Source: JANXUF01 sp043747685
Lineage (GTDB): Bacteria > Actinomycetota > Acidimicrobiia > Acidimicrobiales > Ilumatobacteraceae
Direction: 5' to 3'
DNA length: 39,989 nt
Assembly (NCBI GenBank): GCA_043747685.1
Contig: JAYTOR010000085.1
Coordinates: 1-39,989, forward strand
Positions 8,016-15,596 of the stretch are shown here, piece after piece (positions within the stretch are counted from its first letter, which is position 1; each line of letters begins with the position of its first letter). Below the pieces are notes generated by a model. That model worked only from the letters and a program-made list of their open reading frames with translations. It did not search any database and had not been told where the DNA came from. Both the position numbers and the translations under genes were made by a program.

Positions 8016-8798
8016 GTGTCGACGTGCAAATGATCGCCGACGGTTTCGGCCGAGCGGTCAAAGACACGCCGGCGTTGATGAAGCGCAATCTCATCACCAT
8101 CGTTCGTCTCCCGCAACTGCTGGTGTTCTCCTCGATCCAGCCGATCATCTTCGTGCTGATGTTCCGCTACGTGTTCGGCGGGGCGATCCACATTCCGGGC
8201 TGGCGCTACGTCGATTATCTGATGCCGGAATCTTCGCCCAGACCGTCGCCTTCGGTGCCATCAACACCGCTGTCGGCCTGGCAGAAGACAAGAACAAGGG
8301 TCTGCTGGAGCGGCTCCGATCGCTTCCGATGTCGCGCTCGCAGTCCTCGGGGGCCGAACGCTGGCCGATGTCGTGCGGAACGTGCTGGTCATCGTGCTCA
8401 TCACCGTCGTCGGCTTTGCGGTTGGGTTCCGCGCCCACAACGGCGTACTGCCGTTCATCGGAGGATTGGCAATCCTGCTGCTGTTCGGAATCGCGCTGGC
8501 CCGGCTGTTCGCCCTGATCGGGCTCTCGGTCTCGAACGGCGAGGCGGCGCAAGCCGCCGCATTCCCCTTCCTGGCACCCTTGGTCTTCGCATCGAACGCC
8601 TTCGTCGATCCGTCGAGCATGCCGGGTCCGCTCAAGTGGTGGGCCAAGCACCAACCGGTCAGTGCGACCATCGACGCCATGCGTGTCGGCGTTCACGGCG
8701 GTCCGCTGACGCACACCTTCGTCGTGGCGATCCTCTGGTCGGTCGGCATCATCGCCGTGCTCGCGCCGCTGGCCGTCGCCCGCTACCGCAAGAGCTGA
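8012..8798 (+). pseudogene. DrrB-like ABC-2 permease, two frameshifts
   Basis: Partner permease of the DrrA remnant. The intact order across three frames is an N-terminal MSVDVQMIADGFGR..., first TM region FSSIQPIIFVLMF up to VDYLMP, then GIFAQTVAFGAINTAVG and LLERLRSLPMSRS, then ADVVRNVLVIVLITVVGF through to the C-terminal VARYRKS. A single base is missing near 8228 and another near 8340 (each about one G), moving the frame by -1 each time. Otherwise the sequence is well kept over about 260 codons. Sequencing error alone could give single-base losses, but the co-located damage in drrA argues for genuine decay. Confidence 0.85.
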
Positions 8799-8822
8799 AC
8801 GAGCGTTCCTGCCGATTCGCGG

Positions 8823-9404
8823 TCACAGACGGTTCAGCTCGCGGATCCACACGTCGCGTACGACCTCCGGGTCGGGTGCCGGAGCGCCGTCGAAACCCGC
8901 CACTGTCAGGCTCACCGTCGACGACCCGGCATCTGGCACGAGGTCGAGTCGGCACCAACACGGTTCCGGGTCGGTGAGGAAGACCTCCAACACGAACGGC
9001 GGCTCGTCGATCAGCAACTCGCCGATGTTGGCGGTGACGACGAGCAACGCCTCGAAGGCCTCTGCCGGCAGGGCCTCGATCACGAATGACGGGATGTCAC
9101 GCTCGACCCTCCATCGGGTTCGTTCCCGAGCGCTTCGCTGCGGAGTGGGCTGCTTCGCTGCGGAGTGTTTCCCGTCTGGCGCTCTCGATGCCGGATCGGC
9201 GCCAGCGGCCTGGGGGTTTGCCAAGAGCCGCCGACCGGTCACGTGGGCGACGGCCGCTTCGAACGCTGCGTTGAGCTCGCGCATCCGTTCGGGGTCGCCG
9301 CCGCGGTCAGGATGGGCGTCGAAAGCCAGTCGACGGCGGGCCTGACGGACGTCGGCGAGATTTGCCGATCGTGTCAATCCCAGCATCTCGAACGGATCAT
9401 CCAC
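8823..9404 (-). CDS. J-domain (DnaJ-like) protein
   Basis: 193 aa. Residues about 1-60 are a J domain with DPFEMLGL and the essential HPD in AHPDRGG, so it should stimulate a DnaK-type ATPase. A Pro/Ser/Ala-rich linker (about 60-95) follows, then a C-terminal domain of about 100 residues (IPSFVIEALPAEAFEALLVV) that I do not recognise. Part of the linker is encoded by a 16-bp element present twice at 20-bp spacing and read in two different frames. There is no zinc-finger or CTD-type client-binding domain, so it is not DnaJ itself. ATG 9404 starts directly at the J domain. Confidence 0.82.
   Translation of the reverse strand: MDDPFEMLGLTRSANLADVRQARRRLAFDAHPDRGGDPERMRELNAAFEAAVAHVTGRRLLANPQAAGADPASRAPDGKHSAAKQPTPQRSARERTRWRVERDIPSFVIEALPAEAFEALLVVTANIGELLIDEPPFVLEVFLTDPEPCWCRLDLVPDAGSSTVSLTVAGFDGAPAPDPEVVRDVWIRELNRL
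9132..9167. repeat. 16-bp direct repeat inside the J-protein linker
   Basis: gcttcgctgcggagtg occurs at 9132-9147 and 9152-9167. The 20-bp period is not a multiple of three, so on the coding strand the copies give HSAAK and PTPQRS. The 10-mer gcggagtgtt that closes the second copy also forms the hairpin arm at 12607-12616. Confidence 0.85.
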
Positions 9405-9435
9405 CAGCCCAGTATCGCCTACCGGCCGATGTCGG

Positions 9436-10857
9436 CTACCAACCGACGGTGGCGTCTCGCAGGTCCTCGTACCGATGTCGGTCGAACGCAGAGGCTGCCA
9501 CGAAGGATGCTGTCGGGCTCACCTGCGAACCGGTGCCGAGTCCCCATTGCAAGGCGATGGTCGACGGATCGGTCTGCGTCAACACGGCTGCAGCCTGGAC
9601 CGCTGCGCCGGTCGCAACGACTTCGTCGTCGTGCGGGATCGTCACCTGCCGACCGAACACGTGGCCAACGATCTGCTGGTACGCCGAAGACCTTGCACCG
9701 CCGCCGACGAGCAACAGCCGACCCTCCTGTGGGCCGCAGGCTGCGGCCAGCGCCTGATAGGCGTCGTACAGGCTGCAAGCGACCGCCTCGAATGCCGCTC
9801 TGGCGAACTGCTCACGGGTGCCATTCGACCGCAGGCCGCTGACCACGCCCGCCGCCTGCGGACGGTTCGGTGTGCGTTCACCATCGAGGTACGGCAACAT
9901 CGTCAAACCTCCGGCCCCCGGGTCGGCGCTGAGCGCCAGACGGTCGAGTTCTGCGTGGTCGACTCCCAACAGCCTGCGTGCCGTCTCGGTCACCTTCGTC
10001 GCGTTCAATGTGCACGCCAACGGCAGGAAACGCCCGCTGGCATCGGCAAACCCGGCGATCGAACCAGTGGCATCGTGGGTCGGATTGTCGGCGACGCAGT
10101 AGACGGTGCCGGAGGTCCCCAAAGAAACCACCACATCCCCCGCCCCGAGGCCGAGCCCGAGCGCCGCCGCCATGTTGTCTCCAGTACCCGGCCCGACAAT
10201 GACGTCACCCCAGGCACCTGCAGACTGCAACGGTCCGAGCACCCGCGGTACGACGGCCGTCCAGTCGCGGCCCCTGTCGATGATGTCCAGCAGGTCCCAT
10301 CGGTACTCCCCCGTCGACGGTGACCAGTAGCCCGTACCGGACGCGTCGCCCCGATCCGTCGTGAGATTGCCGGTCAAGCGCATGGTGAGCCAGTCGTGGG
10401 GCAATAGCACGTGGGCCATGCGAGACCATGCATCGGGTTCGCTGCGGTGCAGCCAGGACAGTTTCGTCACCGTGAACGCCGCCACCGGAACACTGCCGAC
10501 AGCCTCGGCCCAGCCGCCGGCACCCGCCGGCAGCTGCTTCACGAGCCACCCTGCATCAGCTGCAGATTCGGTGTCGTTCCACAACTTCGCCGACCGGACG
10601 AGGCGACGATCACGGTCGAGGACCACCATGCCGTGCTGCTGGCCGGCAATGCTGATCGCCGCAACCGTCGGCGAGCCGAGTTGCTCCCAGGAGTGCTCGA
10701 ATGCAGCCCACCACGACGACGGGTCCTGCTCCGACCGGGGCGGGGAAACAGGCGGATGCGGGGAGGAAGCCCTGGCGATCAACGCCCCGCTCTCGGCGTC
10801 ACGAAGTTCGATCTTGGTGGACTGCGTCGACGAGTCGACGCCGGCGACGAGGGGCAT
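9436..10857 (-). CDS. xylB: Xylulokinase (FGGY carbohydrate kinase)
   Basis: 473-aa FGGY kinase that phosphorylates D-xylulose (or a similar ketose) with ATP for entry to the pentose phosphate pathway. Visible: phosphate-1 loop AGVDSSTQSTK at the N-terminus, AGQQHGMV (xylulokinase-type substrate motif), LWND, the catalytic-Asp region GPGTGDNMAAALG, ATP-site VVSLGTSGTV, and GGGARSSAYQQIVGHVFG near the C-terminus. Full length. No xylose isomerase, sugar importer or regulator is nearby, so it may serve another ketose or free xylulose. The ATG at 10857 is divergent from the LIV binding protein. Confidence 0.9.
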   Translation of the reverse strand: MPLVAGVDSSTQSTKIELRDAESGALIARASSPHPPVSPPRSEQDPSSWWAAFEHSWEQLGSPTVAAISIAGQQHGMVVLDRDRRLVRSAKLWNDTESAADAGWLVKQLPAGAGGWAEAVGSVPVAAFTVTKLSWLHRSEPDAWSRMAHVLLPHDWLTMRLTGNLTTDRGDASGTGYWSPSTGEYRWDLLDIIDRGRDWTAVVPRVLGPLQSAGAWGDVIVGPGTGDNMAAALGLGLGAGDVVVSLGTSGTVYCVADNPTHDATGSIAGFADASGRFLPLACTLNATKVTETARRLLGVDHAELDRLALSADPGAGGLTMLPYLDGERTPNRPQAAGVVSGLRSNGTREQFARAAFEAVACSLYDAYQALAAACGPQEGRLLLVGGGARSSAYQQIVGHVFGRQVTIPHDDEVVATGAAVQAAAVLTQTDPSTIALQWGLGTGSQVSPTASFVAASAFDRHRYEDLRDATVGW

Positions 10858-10993
10858 ATGCCAAGAGTAAGCCCGTCGCGCTGTCGACCTGGTGCGCTCA
10901 TACTGATGCTGAGCTGGGAGTCAACAGAATCGACTCACGAGATACCTTGCCACGGACACGGTTGACGCCTAACCTGATGCTCCCTGTACAACC

Positions 10994-11011
10994 CGGGCAG
11001 GCAGCTGCCCG
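10994..11011 (+). promoter_or_regulatory. Small hairpin in the leader of the LIV binding-protein gene
   Basis: cgggcag-gcag-ctgcccg forms a 7-bp stem with a 4-nt loop, 28 bp upstream of the ATG at 11039. It could be an operator half-site pair or an RNA structure. A purine-rich ribosome-binding stretch (agaggggga) follows it. A TTGACG that could be a -35 box lies further up near 10964; no convincing -10 was seen. Confidence 0.4.
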
Positions 11012-11038
11012 ATCCAGAGGGGGAGAGAGAAAGAACCT

Positions 11039-12490
11039 ATGCACAAGACCCGAGCACGTCGCGTCAGCGTGGTGGTCGTCGGTTTGTCGATGTTCGCCGC
11101 AGCCTGCGGCTCATCGAAAACGACGAGCAGCACCGCCACGACAGCCACAACAGCAGGAACCGCCACCACAGCTGCATCGACTGGAACCACGGCCGGATCA
11201 GCTGCCGGAACGACCACGGCCGGAACAGCCGCTGGTTCGACGGCGGCTGGCAAGCCAGGACAGAAGGGTGCCCTCGAAGGGATGAAGGGCACAACGCCGC
11301 TCGTCAAGTTGTCGGACGACTTCAAGAAGCGTGTCCTCGACAACTGGACCAAAGAAGGCAACGCCACATTTGCCGACTTCAACTACACCGCTGAAACCTA
11401 CGACGCGGTCACGATCATCGCCCTGGCTGTCGAACAGGCCAAGGATGATGGCATTGCCTACACCAAGCTGATCAACGGCATCACCGGCGGCAACGGCGGC
11501 AAGGGCACAGCCTGCGCCGACTTCAAGTCATGTGACGCGCTCATCAAGGCAGGAACGCAGCCTCATTATCAGGGCGCTGGTGGCGACTACCAGTTCTCCG
11601 GTAACGGCGAGCCCACCAAGGCGAGCTACGGCGTCCTGCAGTTCGGTGCCGACGACAAGATCGACGACTCCAAGACGACGTTCGTCACAGCGAAGGCTCC
11701 GGCAGATCCGGCGCTCGCAGCTCAGACGCCTGTCGACGGCACCCGCAAGGGCGACGGCGAGCTGAAGATTGCGACCCTGTTGCCCCAGACCGGTTCGCTG
11801 GCGTTCCTCGGGCCGCCCGAATTCGCCGGTTTCGACCTCGCCATCGCCGACATCAACGCCAATGGCGGAGTGCTCGGCAAGCCGGTTGCAACGGTCAAGG
11901 GTGACTCTGGCGATGCGACCACCGATACGGCATCGAAGACGGTTGACAGCGAGCTGTCACAGAACGTCGACGCCATCATCGGTGCAGCCTCCTCGGGTGT
12001 CAGCCTGTCGGTCATCGACAAGATCAGCGCCGCCGGCGTCGTGATGTTCTCGCCGGCCAACACTTCCAAGAAGCTGTCGTCGTACGCAGATCATGGCCTG
12101 TACTTCCGTACAGCGCCGTCCGACATCCTCCAGGGTGCCGTGCTCGCACAGGTCATTCAGGGTGACGGCAACGCAACCGTCGGCATCATTGCCCGCAACG
12201 ACGCCTATGGCGCCGGGTTGTCGGACGACCTCCAGAAGGACCTCGTTGCCGCCGGTGTCAAGGTTGTCGTGCTGAAGCTGTACGACGAGAAGGCGACCTC
12301 CTTCGATGCTGAAGTCGACGCCCTCAAGGCTGCGAACCCGGATGCCATTGCCGTCATCGGCTTCGACGAATCGTCGAAGATCCTGGCCTCGATGGTTGAA
12401 AAGGGAATCGGCCCGAAGGTCAAGAAGGCCTACGGCTGCGATGGCAACATCGGAACCGCCCTTGGCGCAGCCTTCGACGCAGGCAAGTGA
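11039..12490 (+). CDS. LIV-type ABC transporter substrate-binding lipoprotein, circularly permuted
   Basis: 483-aa periplasmic-binding-protein-I lipoprotein for branched-chain amino acid-type import. Residues 1-23 are a lipoprotein signal (FAAAC, Cys23), followed by a Thr/Ala/Gly linker to about 71. The order is then abnormal: residues about 78-218 (EGMKGTTP, NYTAETYDAVTIIALA, YGVLQFGADDKI) are what normally ends this family, and residues about 241-483 (GELKIATLLPQTGSLAFLGPP, GAASSGVS, FSPANTS, GLYFRTAPSD, IGFDESSKI, YGCDGNIGTALG) are what normally begins it. The protein stops at FDAGK, and the early segment begins at AGKPGQKGALEG, as if one full-length chain had been cut there and its old ends joined by a linker (about 219-240). 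All parts seem present, so this is a permutation, not a truncation. It should serve the convergent livHMGF operon. Confidence 0.88.
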   Translation: MHKTRARRVSVVVVGLSMFAAACGSSKTTSSTATTATTAGTATTAASTGTTAGSAAGTTTAGTAAGSTAAGKPGQKGALEGMKGTTPLVKLSDDFKKRVLDNWTKEGNATFADFNYTAETYDAVTIIALAVEQAKDDGIAYTKLINGITGGNGGKGTACADFKSCDALIKAGTQPHYQGAGGDYQFSGNGEPTKASYGVLQFGADDKIDDSKTTFVTAKAPADPALAAQTPVDGTRKGDGELKIATLLPQTGSLAFLGPPEFAGFDLAIADINANGGVLGKPVATVKGDSGDATTDTASKTVDSELSQNVDAIIGAASSGVSLSVIDKISAAGVVMFSPANTSKKLSSYADHGLYFRTAPSDILQGAVLAQVIQGDGNATVGIIARNDAYGAGLSDDLQKDLVAAGVKVVVLKLYDEKATSFDAEVDALKAANPDAIAVIGFDESSKILASMVEKGIGPKVKKAYGCDGNIGTALGAAFDAGK

Positions 12491-12548
12491 ACTGAGCATC
12501 TCGCTCACGTAGTAGTAACACCGCAGCTACACGGCTGACGAAGTAGTG

Positions 12549-12580
12549 GATAGGCCCGGGCTTTTGAGCCCGGGCCTATC
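12549..12580 (+). terminator. Strong hairpin terminator after the LIV binding-protein gene
   Basis: A perfect 14-bp stem (gataggcccgggct / agcccgggcctatc) with a tttg loop starts 59 bp after the TGA. No U tract follows, as is common in actinobacteria. It may also stop livF transcripts coming from the other side. Confidence 0.8.
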
Positions 12581-12606
12581 GCGTTACAAGCCGAGGCCGA
12601 GGCGCC

Positions 12607-12649
12607 GCGGAGTGTTCGACGTCGGGACGGGTACGCCGAAACACTCCGC
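12607..12649. terminator. Second hairpin, downstream of livF
   Basis: gcggagtgtt (12607-12616) pairs with aacactccgc (12640-12649) around a 23-nt loop. A further tggagtgtt copy lies at about 12671. It sits between the convergent binding-protein gene and livF and probably helps end the minus-strand operon. The 10-mer recurs in the J-protein gene at 9160. Confidence 0.5.
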
Positions 12650-12678
12650 ACTCGGAGGCCCGACGCGCCGTGGAGTGT

Positions 12679-13467
12679 TCAGTGACCGCCGGTGGACTTG
12701 GCCAACGTGCCGAGGTACAGGGCGATGACGTTCGGGTCTGCGAGCAGCCCGCGGCCGGTGCCGGTGTAGGCGTTGGTGCCGTGATCGAGGACGTAACCCC
12801 TGTGGACGACCTGCAGGCAGCGCCTGGCGTTCTGTTCGACCATCAGAATCGCCACGCCGCTCTGGTTCACCTTGCGGCACTGCACGAAGCACTGGTCCTG
12901 CAGTGCTGGAGACAGACCGGCCGAAGGTTCGTCGAGCAGCAGCACGCTCGGGTCGAGCATCAACGCCCTGCCCATCGCCACCATCTGACGCTCCCCACCC
13001 GACAACGCGCCCGCCCTGAAATCGATGCGCTCACCGAGGCGCGGAAACAGGTCGACGACGTAGCTGAGACGGTCTTTGAACCGCGAGGGCTTGAGGTAGC
13101 AACCCATCTCGAGGTTCTCCTGCACGGTCAGGCTCGGAAAAACGTTCTTCGTCTGCGGGACGAACCCGACTCCGCGCTCGACGAGTTCGTGCGCCTTCTT
13201 GCCGGTGATGACCTCGTTCTCGAGCTTGACCTCGCCGGAACGGATCGACACCATCCCGAGTACTGCTTTCAGCAGTGTCGACTTGCCGGCGCCGTTCGGG
13301 CCGATGATGCCGACGAACTCGCCGGGGGCAACGGTGAGATTGCAACCGTTGAGAATATTGACACCGGAGACATAACCGGCATGGACATCGGTGACATCGA
13401 TGACGTTCTTGACCGTGGCGGCCTCGCTGGCCGTGCCGGCGTCTTTGATCCTGCTGTCGCCACTCAT
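12679..13467 (-). CDS. livF: LIV-type ABC transporter ATP-binding protein LivF
   Basis: 262-aa ATPase, last gene of the livHMGF operon. Powers import with LivG at the cytoplasmic face. Walker A GPNGAGKST, Q-loop PQTKNVFPSLTVQENL (LivF-typical), signature LSGGERQ, Walker B VLLLDEPSAGLSP, H-loop replaced by the LivF-typical VEQNAR. ATG 13467 lies 10 bp after the livG stop and has AGGG upstream; a longer frame to 13527 overlaps livG. The C-terminal LADPNVIALYLG matches LivF. Residues about 1-18 are extra relative to typical LivF. Confidence 0.94.
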   Translation of the reverse strand: MSGDSRIKDAGTASEAATVKNVIDVTDVHAGYVSGVNILNGCNLTVAPGEFVGIIGPNGAGKSTLLKAVLGMVSIRSGEVKLENEVITGKKAHELVERGVGFVPQTKNVFPSLTVQENLEMGCYLKPSRFKDRLSYVVDLFPRLGERIDFRAGALSGGERQMVAMGRALMLDPSVLLLDEPSAGLSPALQDQCFVQCRKVNQSGVAILMVEQNARRCLQVVHRGYVLDHGTNAYTGTGRGLLADPNVIALYLGTLAKSTGGH

Positions 13468-13477
13468 GATGCTGCCC

Positions 13478-14599
13478 TCATTCCTCTTCGCCGAGGTCGG
13501 CACCCTGATGGGTACCGAGATAGGCATCGATGACCTGCTGGTTCTGACCCAACGTTTCGGGCGGGCCCTCAGCGATGATGCGACCCTCTGCCATCACGAC
13601 CACCCAGTCGCTGATCTCCATGACCATATCCATATCGTGTTCGACGAACAGCACCGTCCTACCCTCGTTACGCAGCAGTTTAATGTGCTCCAACAGGCTC
13701 TGTTTCAGAGCTGGGTTGACGCCGGCCATCGGCTCGTCGAGCATCACCATGCGCGGCTCGACCATCAATGACCTGGCCATCTCCAGCAGTTTTCGCTGAC
13801 CTCCGGACAGCGAACCGGCGAATTCGTCGCGAACATGGTCGAGCTTGAACCGCTGCAGCAGTTCGTCGGCTCGGATCGTGTTCTCGTGCTCCTGTTTGCG
13901 CCACGGAAACTGCAACAGTCCCTGCACCAGTTTCTCACCCTTTTGATGGTTGGCGCCGAGACGCATGTTCTCGATGACCGTCATGCGCGAGAGCGCTTTG
14001 GTCAACTGGAATGTGCGCACCATGCCCATCTGCGCGACCTTGTGCGGGGCGATGCCGAGCAGCGGCGTGCCGTCGAACGTCCAACTGCCCTCGTTGGGCT
14101 GGTCAAAACCTGTGAGCAGGTTGAAGAACGTCGTCTTGCCGGCGCCGTTCGGGCCGATCAGCGCAGTGATCGCGTTCCGCTGGATCTCGAGCCGATCGAC
14201 GTCGACGGCGACGAGACCGCCGAATTGTCTCCGAATTCTCTCGGCGACAACGATCGGATCAGGCTTCGACGACCCGGGTTCAGCGACGACATCGTTGAAC
14301 ACACCCTCTGACGACGCCGTCGTCGCCCGCGGGATCGACACGGTCGACTGCACGTTGTGCATCGACTCTTCGACCTCGATCGCTTCCTCGGCTGCCGGAC
14401 CGGCGACGACCGATTCGAGATCGGCCTGTTCCGGTTCGATCGCTTCGAGGCTTGCCAACTCGGCCTCTGCAGCGTCGATGCTCGCCTGCTCCGCCGCATG
14501 GGTTTGCTCGCTCAGCGGAGCGGCTGCGTCGATCGGTTGGACCTCCGGTATGTGCGCCGACGGCTCGGCTCCGTAATTGCTCACGGCGTCATCGGACAT
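13478..14599 (-). CDS. livG: LIV-type ABC transporter ATP-binding protein LivG, with acidic N-terminal extension
   Basis: 373 aa. The ATPase domain (about 114-373) has Walker A GPNGAGKTT, the LivG-specific MVRTFQLTKAL Q-loop region, signature LSGGQRK, Walker B MVMLDEPMAGVNP and switch FVEHDMD. Residues 1-113 form an Ala/Glu/Asp-rich, Pro-containing segment, probably disordered or helical, absent from ordinary LivG (about 250-260 aa). The start ATG 14599 gives an 11-bp overlap with livM. An internal start near residue 110 would give a normal LivG, but I see no better start there and the acidic codons keep normal usage. Pairs with LivF. Confidence 0.9.
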   Translation of the reverse strand: MSDDAVSNYGAEPSAHIPEVQPIDAAAPLSEQTHAAEQASIDAAEAELASLEAIEPEQADLESVVAGPAAEEAIEVEESMHNVQSTVSIPRATTASSEGVFNDVVAEPGSSKPDPIVVAERIRRQFGGLVAVDVDRLEIQRNAITALIGPNGAGKTTFFNLLTGFDQPNEGSWTFDGTPLLGIAPHKVAQMGMVRTFQLTKALSRMTVIENMRLGANHQKGEKLVQGLLQFPWRKQEHENTIRADELLQRFKLDHVRDEFAGSLSGGQRKLLEMARSLMVEPRMVMLDEPMAGVNPALKQSLLEHIKLLRNEGRTVLFVEHDMDMVMEISDWVVVMAEGRIIAEGPPETLGQNQQVIDAYLGTHQGADLGEEE

Positions 14600-15596
14600 C
14601 GAAGGCCTGCTCTTTCTTGTCGCCGAAAATGCCTTGCGGTCGGAAAGCGACCAGGACGGCGAGGACGACACCGGCGAAGATGTACTTGACCTGCGCGTAG
14701 TTGTTGTCGGTGATCAGCCATTTCGGCAGCACCGGCCCCTTTCCCGCTGACGTCTTCGTCGCTTCTCGGAGAAATGAGTCGACCCACGTGAACAGGAAGA
14801 GGAACATCATCGCCCCGATGATCGGACCCTTGACCTTGGCCACACCACCGAGAATGATCATCGTGTAGGCGAAGAACGTCAGCGTGGTGGCGAAGTCGCC
14901 AGGCTGCGCCGATTGCTTGTCGAGGACCAGCCACATCCCGCCGATCGCCCCGACGACTCCGCCGAGGACCAGGCTCTGCATCTTGAAGGCAAAGACGTTT
15001 TTGCCAAGACTGCGTACTGCATCCTCGTCCTCGCGGATGCCCTTGAGAACACGGCCCCACGGGCTGCGGATCAGCAGATACAACGCCGTGGCGATGATCG
15101 CCAGCAGGATCCAGCCTGACACGAGCAGCCATAGTCGGTAGCCGTCGATCTTCTGTGCCCAGATCTTCACGCCGTTGGTGGAGAACGGTGACGCATTTTC
15201 CATCCACCGCGTGAACCCCTGCAGGCCGTCGTTTCCACCGGTCAGCCATTTGAAATGGTCACCGTTGACGAAGATGCGGATGATCTCGGCAATGGCGATG
15301 GTCACGATCGCCAGATAGTCCGAACGCAACCGCAACGTCAACAGACCGACGCCGACGGCGAGGAGGACCGCACCGACGAGGATCACCAACATCGCCGCGA
15401 ACGGATTCCAGTGGTATTGACTGACGGGAATGGCGATCCCGTAGGCCCCGACGGCGGCAAAGCCGGCCTGGCCGAAGTTGAGGAGACCGGTGTTGCCGAA
15501 ATGCACGTTCAGCCCGGAGGCGATCAGCATGTAGGCCACAGCGTTGGCGCTGACTGCAGCATACAGTCCGTTCGAGAAAATGAGTGCCCAGTTCAT
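14589..15596 (-). CDS. livM: LIV-type ABC transporter permease LivM
   Basis: 335-aa membrane permease of the LivM family with about eight to ten hydrophobic segments (ANAVAYMLIASGLNVHFG, FGQAGFAAVGAYGIAI, SDYLAIVTIAIAEIIRI). The cytoplasmic coupling helix PWGRVLKGIREDEDAVRSLG is the EAA-like motif that contacts LivG/LivF. It ends with the family-typical RPQGIFGDKK. ATG 15596 overlaps the livH stop (ATGA), so the earlier open frame to 15896 is not used. Confidence 0.94.
   Translation of the reverse strand: MNWALIFSNGLYAAVSANAVAYMLIASGLNVHFGNTGLLNFGQAGFAAVGAYGIAIPVSQYHWNPFAAMLVILVGAVLLAVGVGLLTLRLRSDYLAIVTIAIAEIIRIFVNGDHFKWLTGGNDGLQGFTRWMENASPFSTNGVKIWAQKIDGYRLWLLVSGWILLAIIATALYLLIRSPWGRVLKGIREDEDAVRSLGKNVFAFKMQSLVLGGVVGAIGGMWLVLDKQSAQPGDFATTLTFFAYTMIILGGVAKVKGPIIGAMMFLFLFTWVDSFLREATKTSAGKGPVLPKWLITDNNYAQVKYIFAGVVLAVLVAFRPQGIFGDKKEQAFDVR

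Noticed and set aside
11039..12490. Binding-protein gene as two fused unrelated domains or a truncated SBP
   Set aside because: The two segments together make exactly one complete family member in swapped order, with matching break points at AGK, so permutation explains more than fusion or truncation.
12670..13533. 287-codon + strand open frame opposite livF
   Set aside because: Low-complexity shadow of the LivF coding strand, with no domain or ribosome-binding site.
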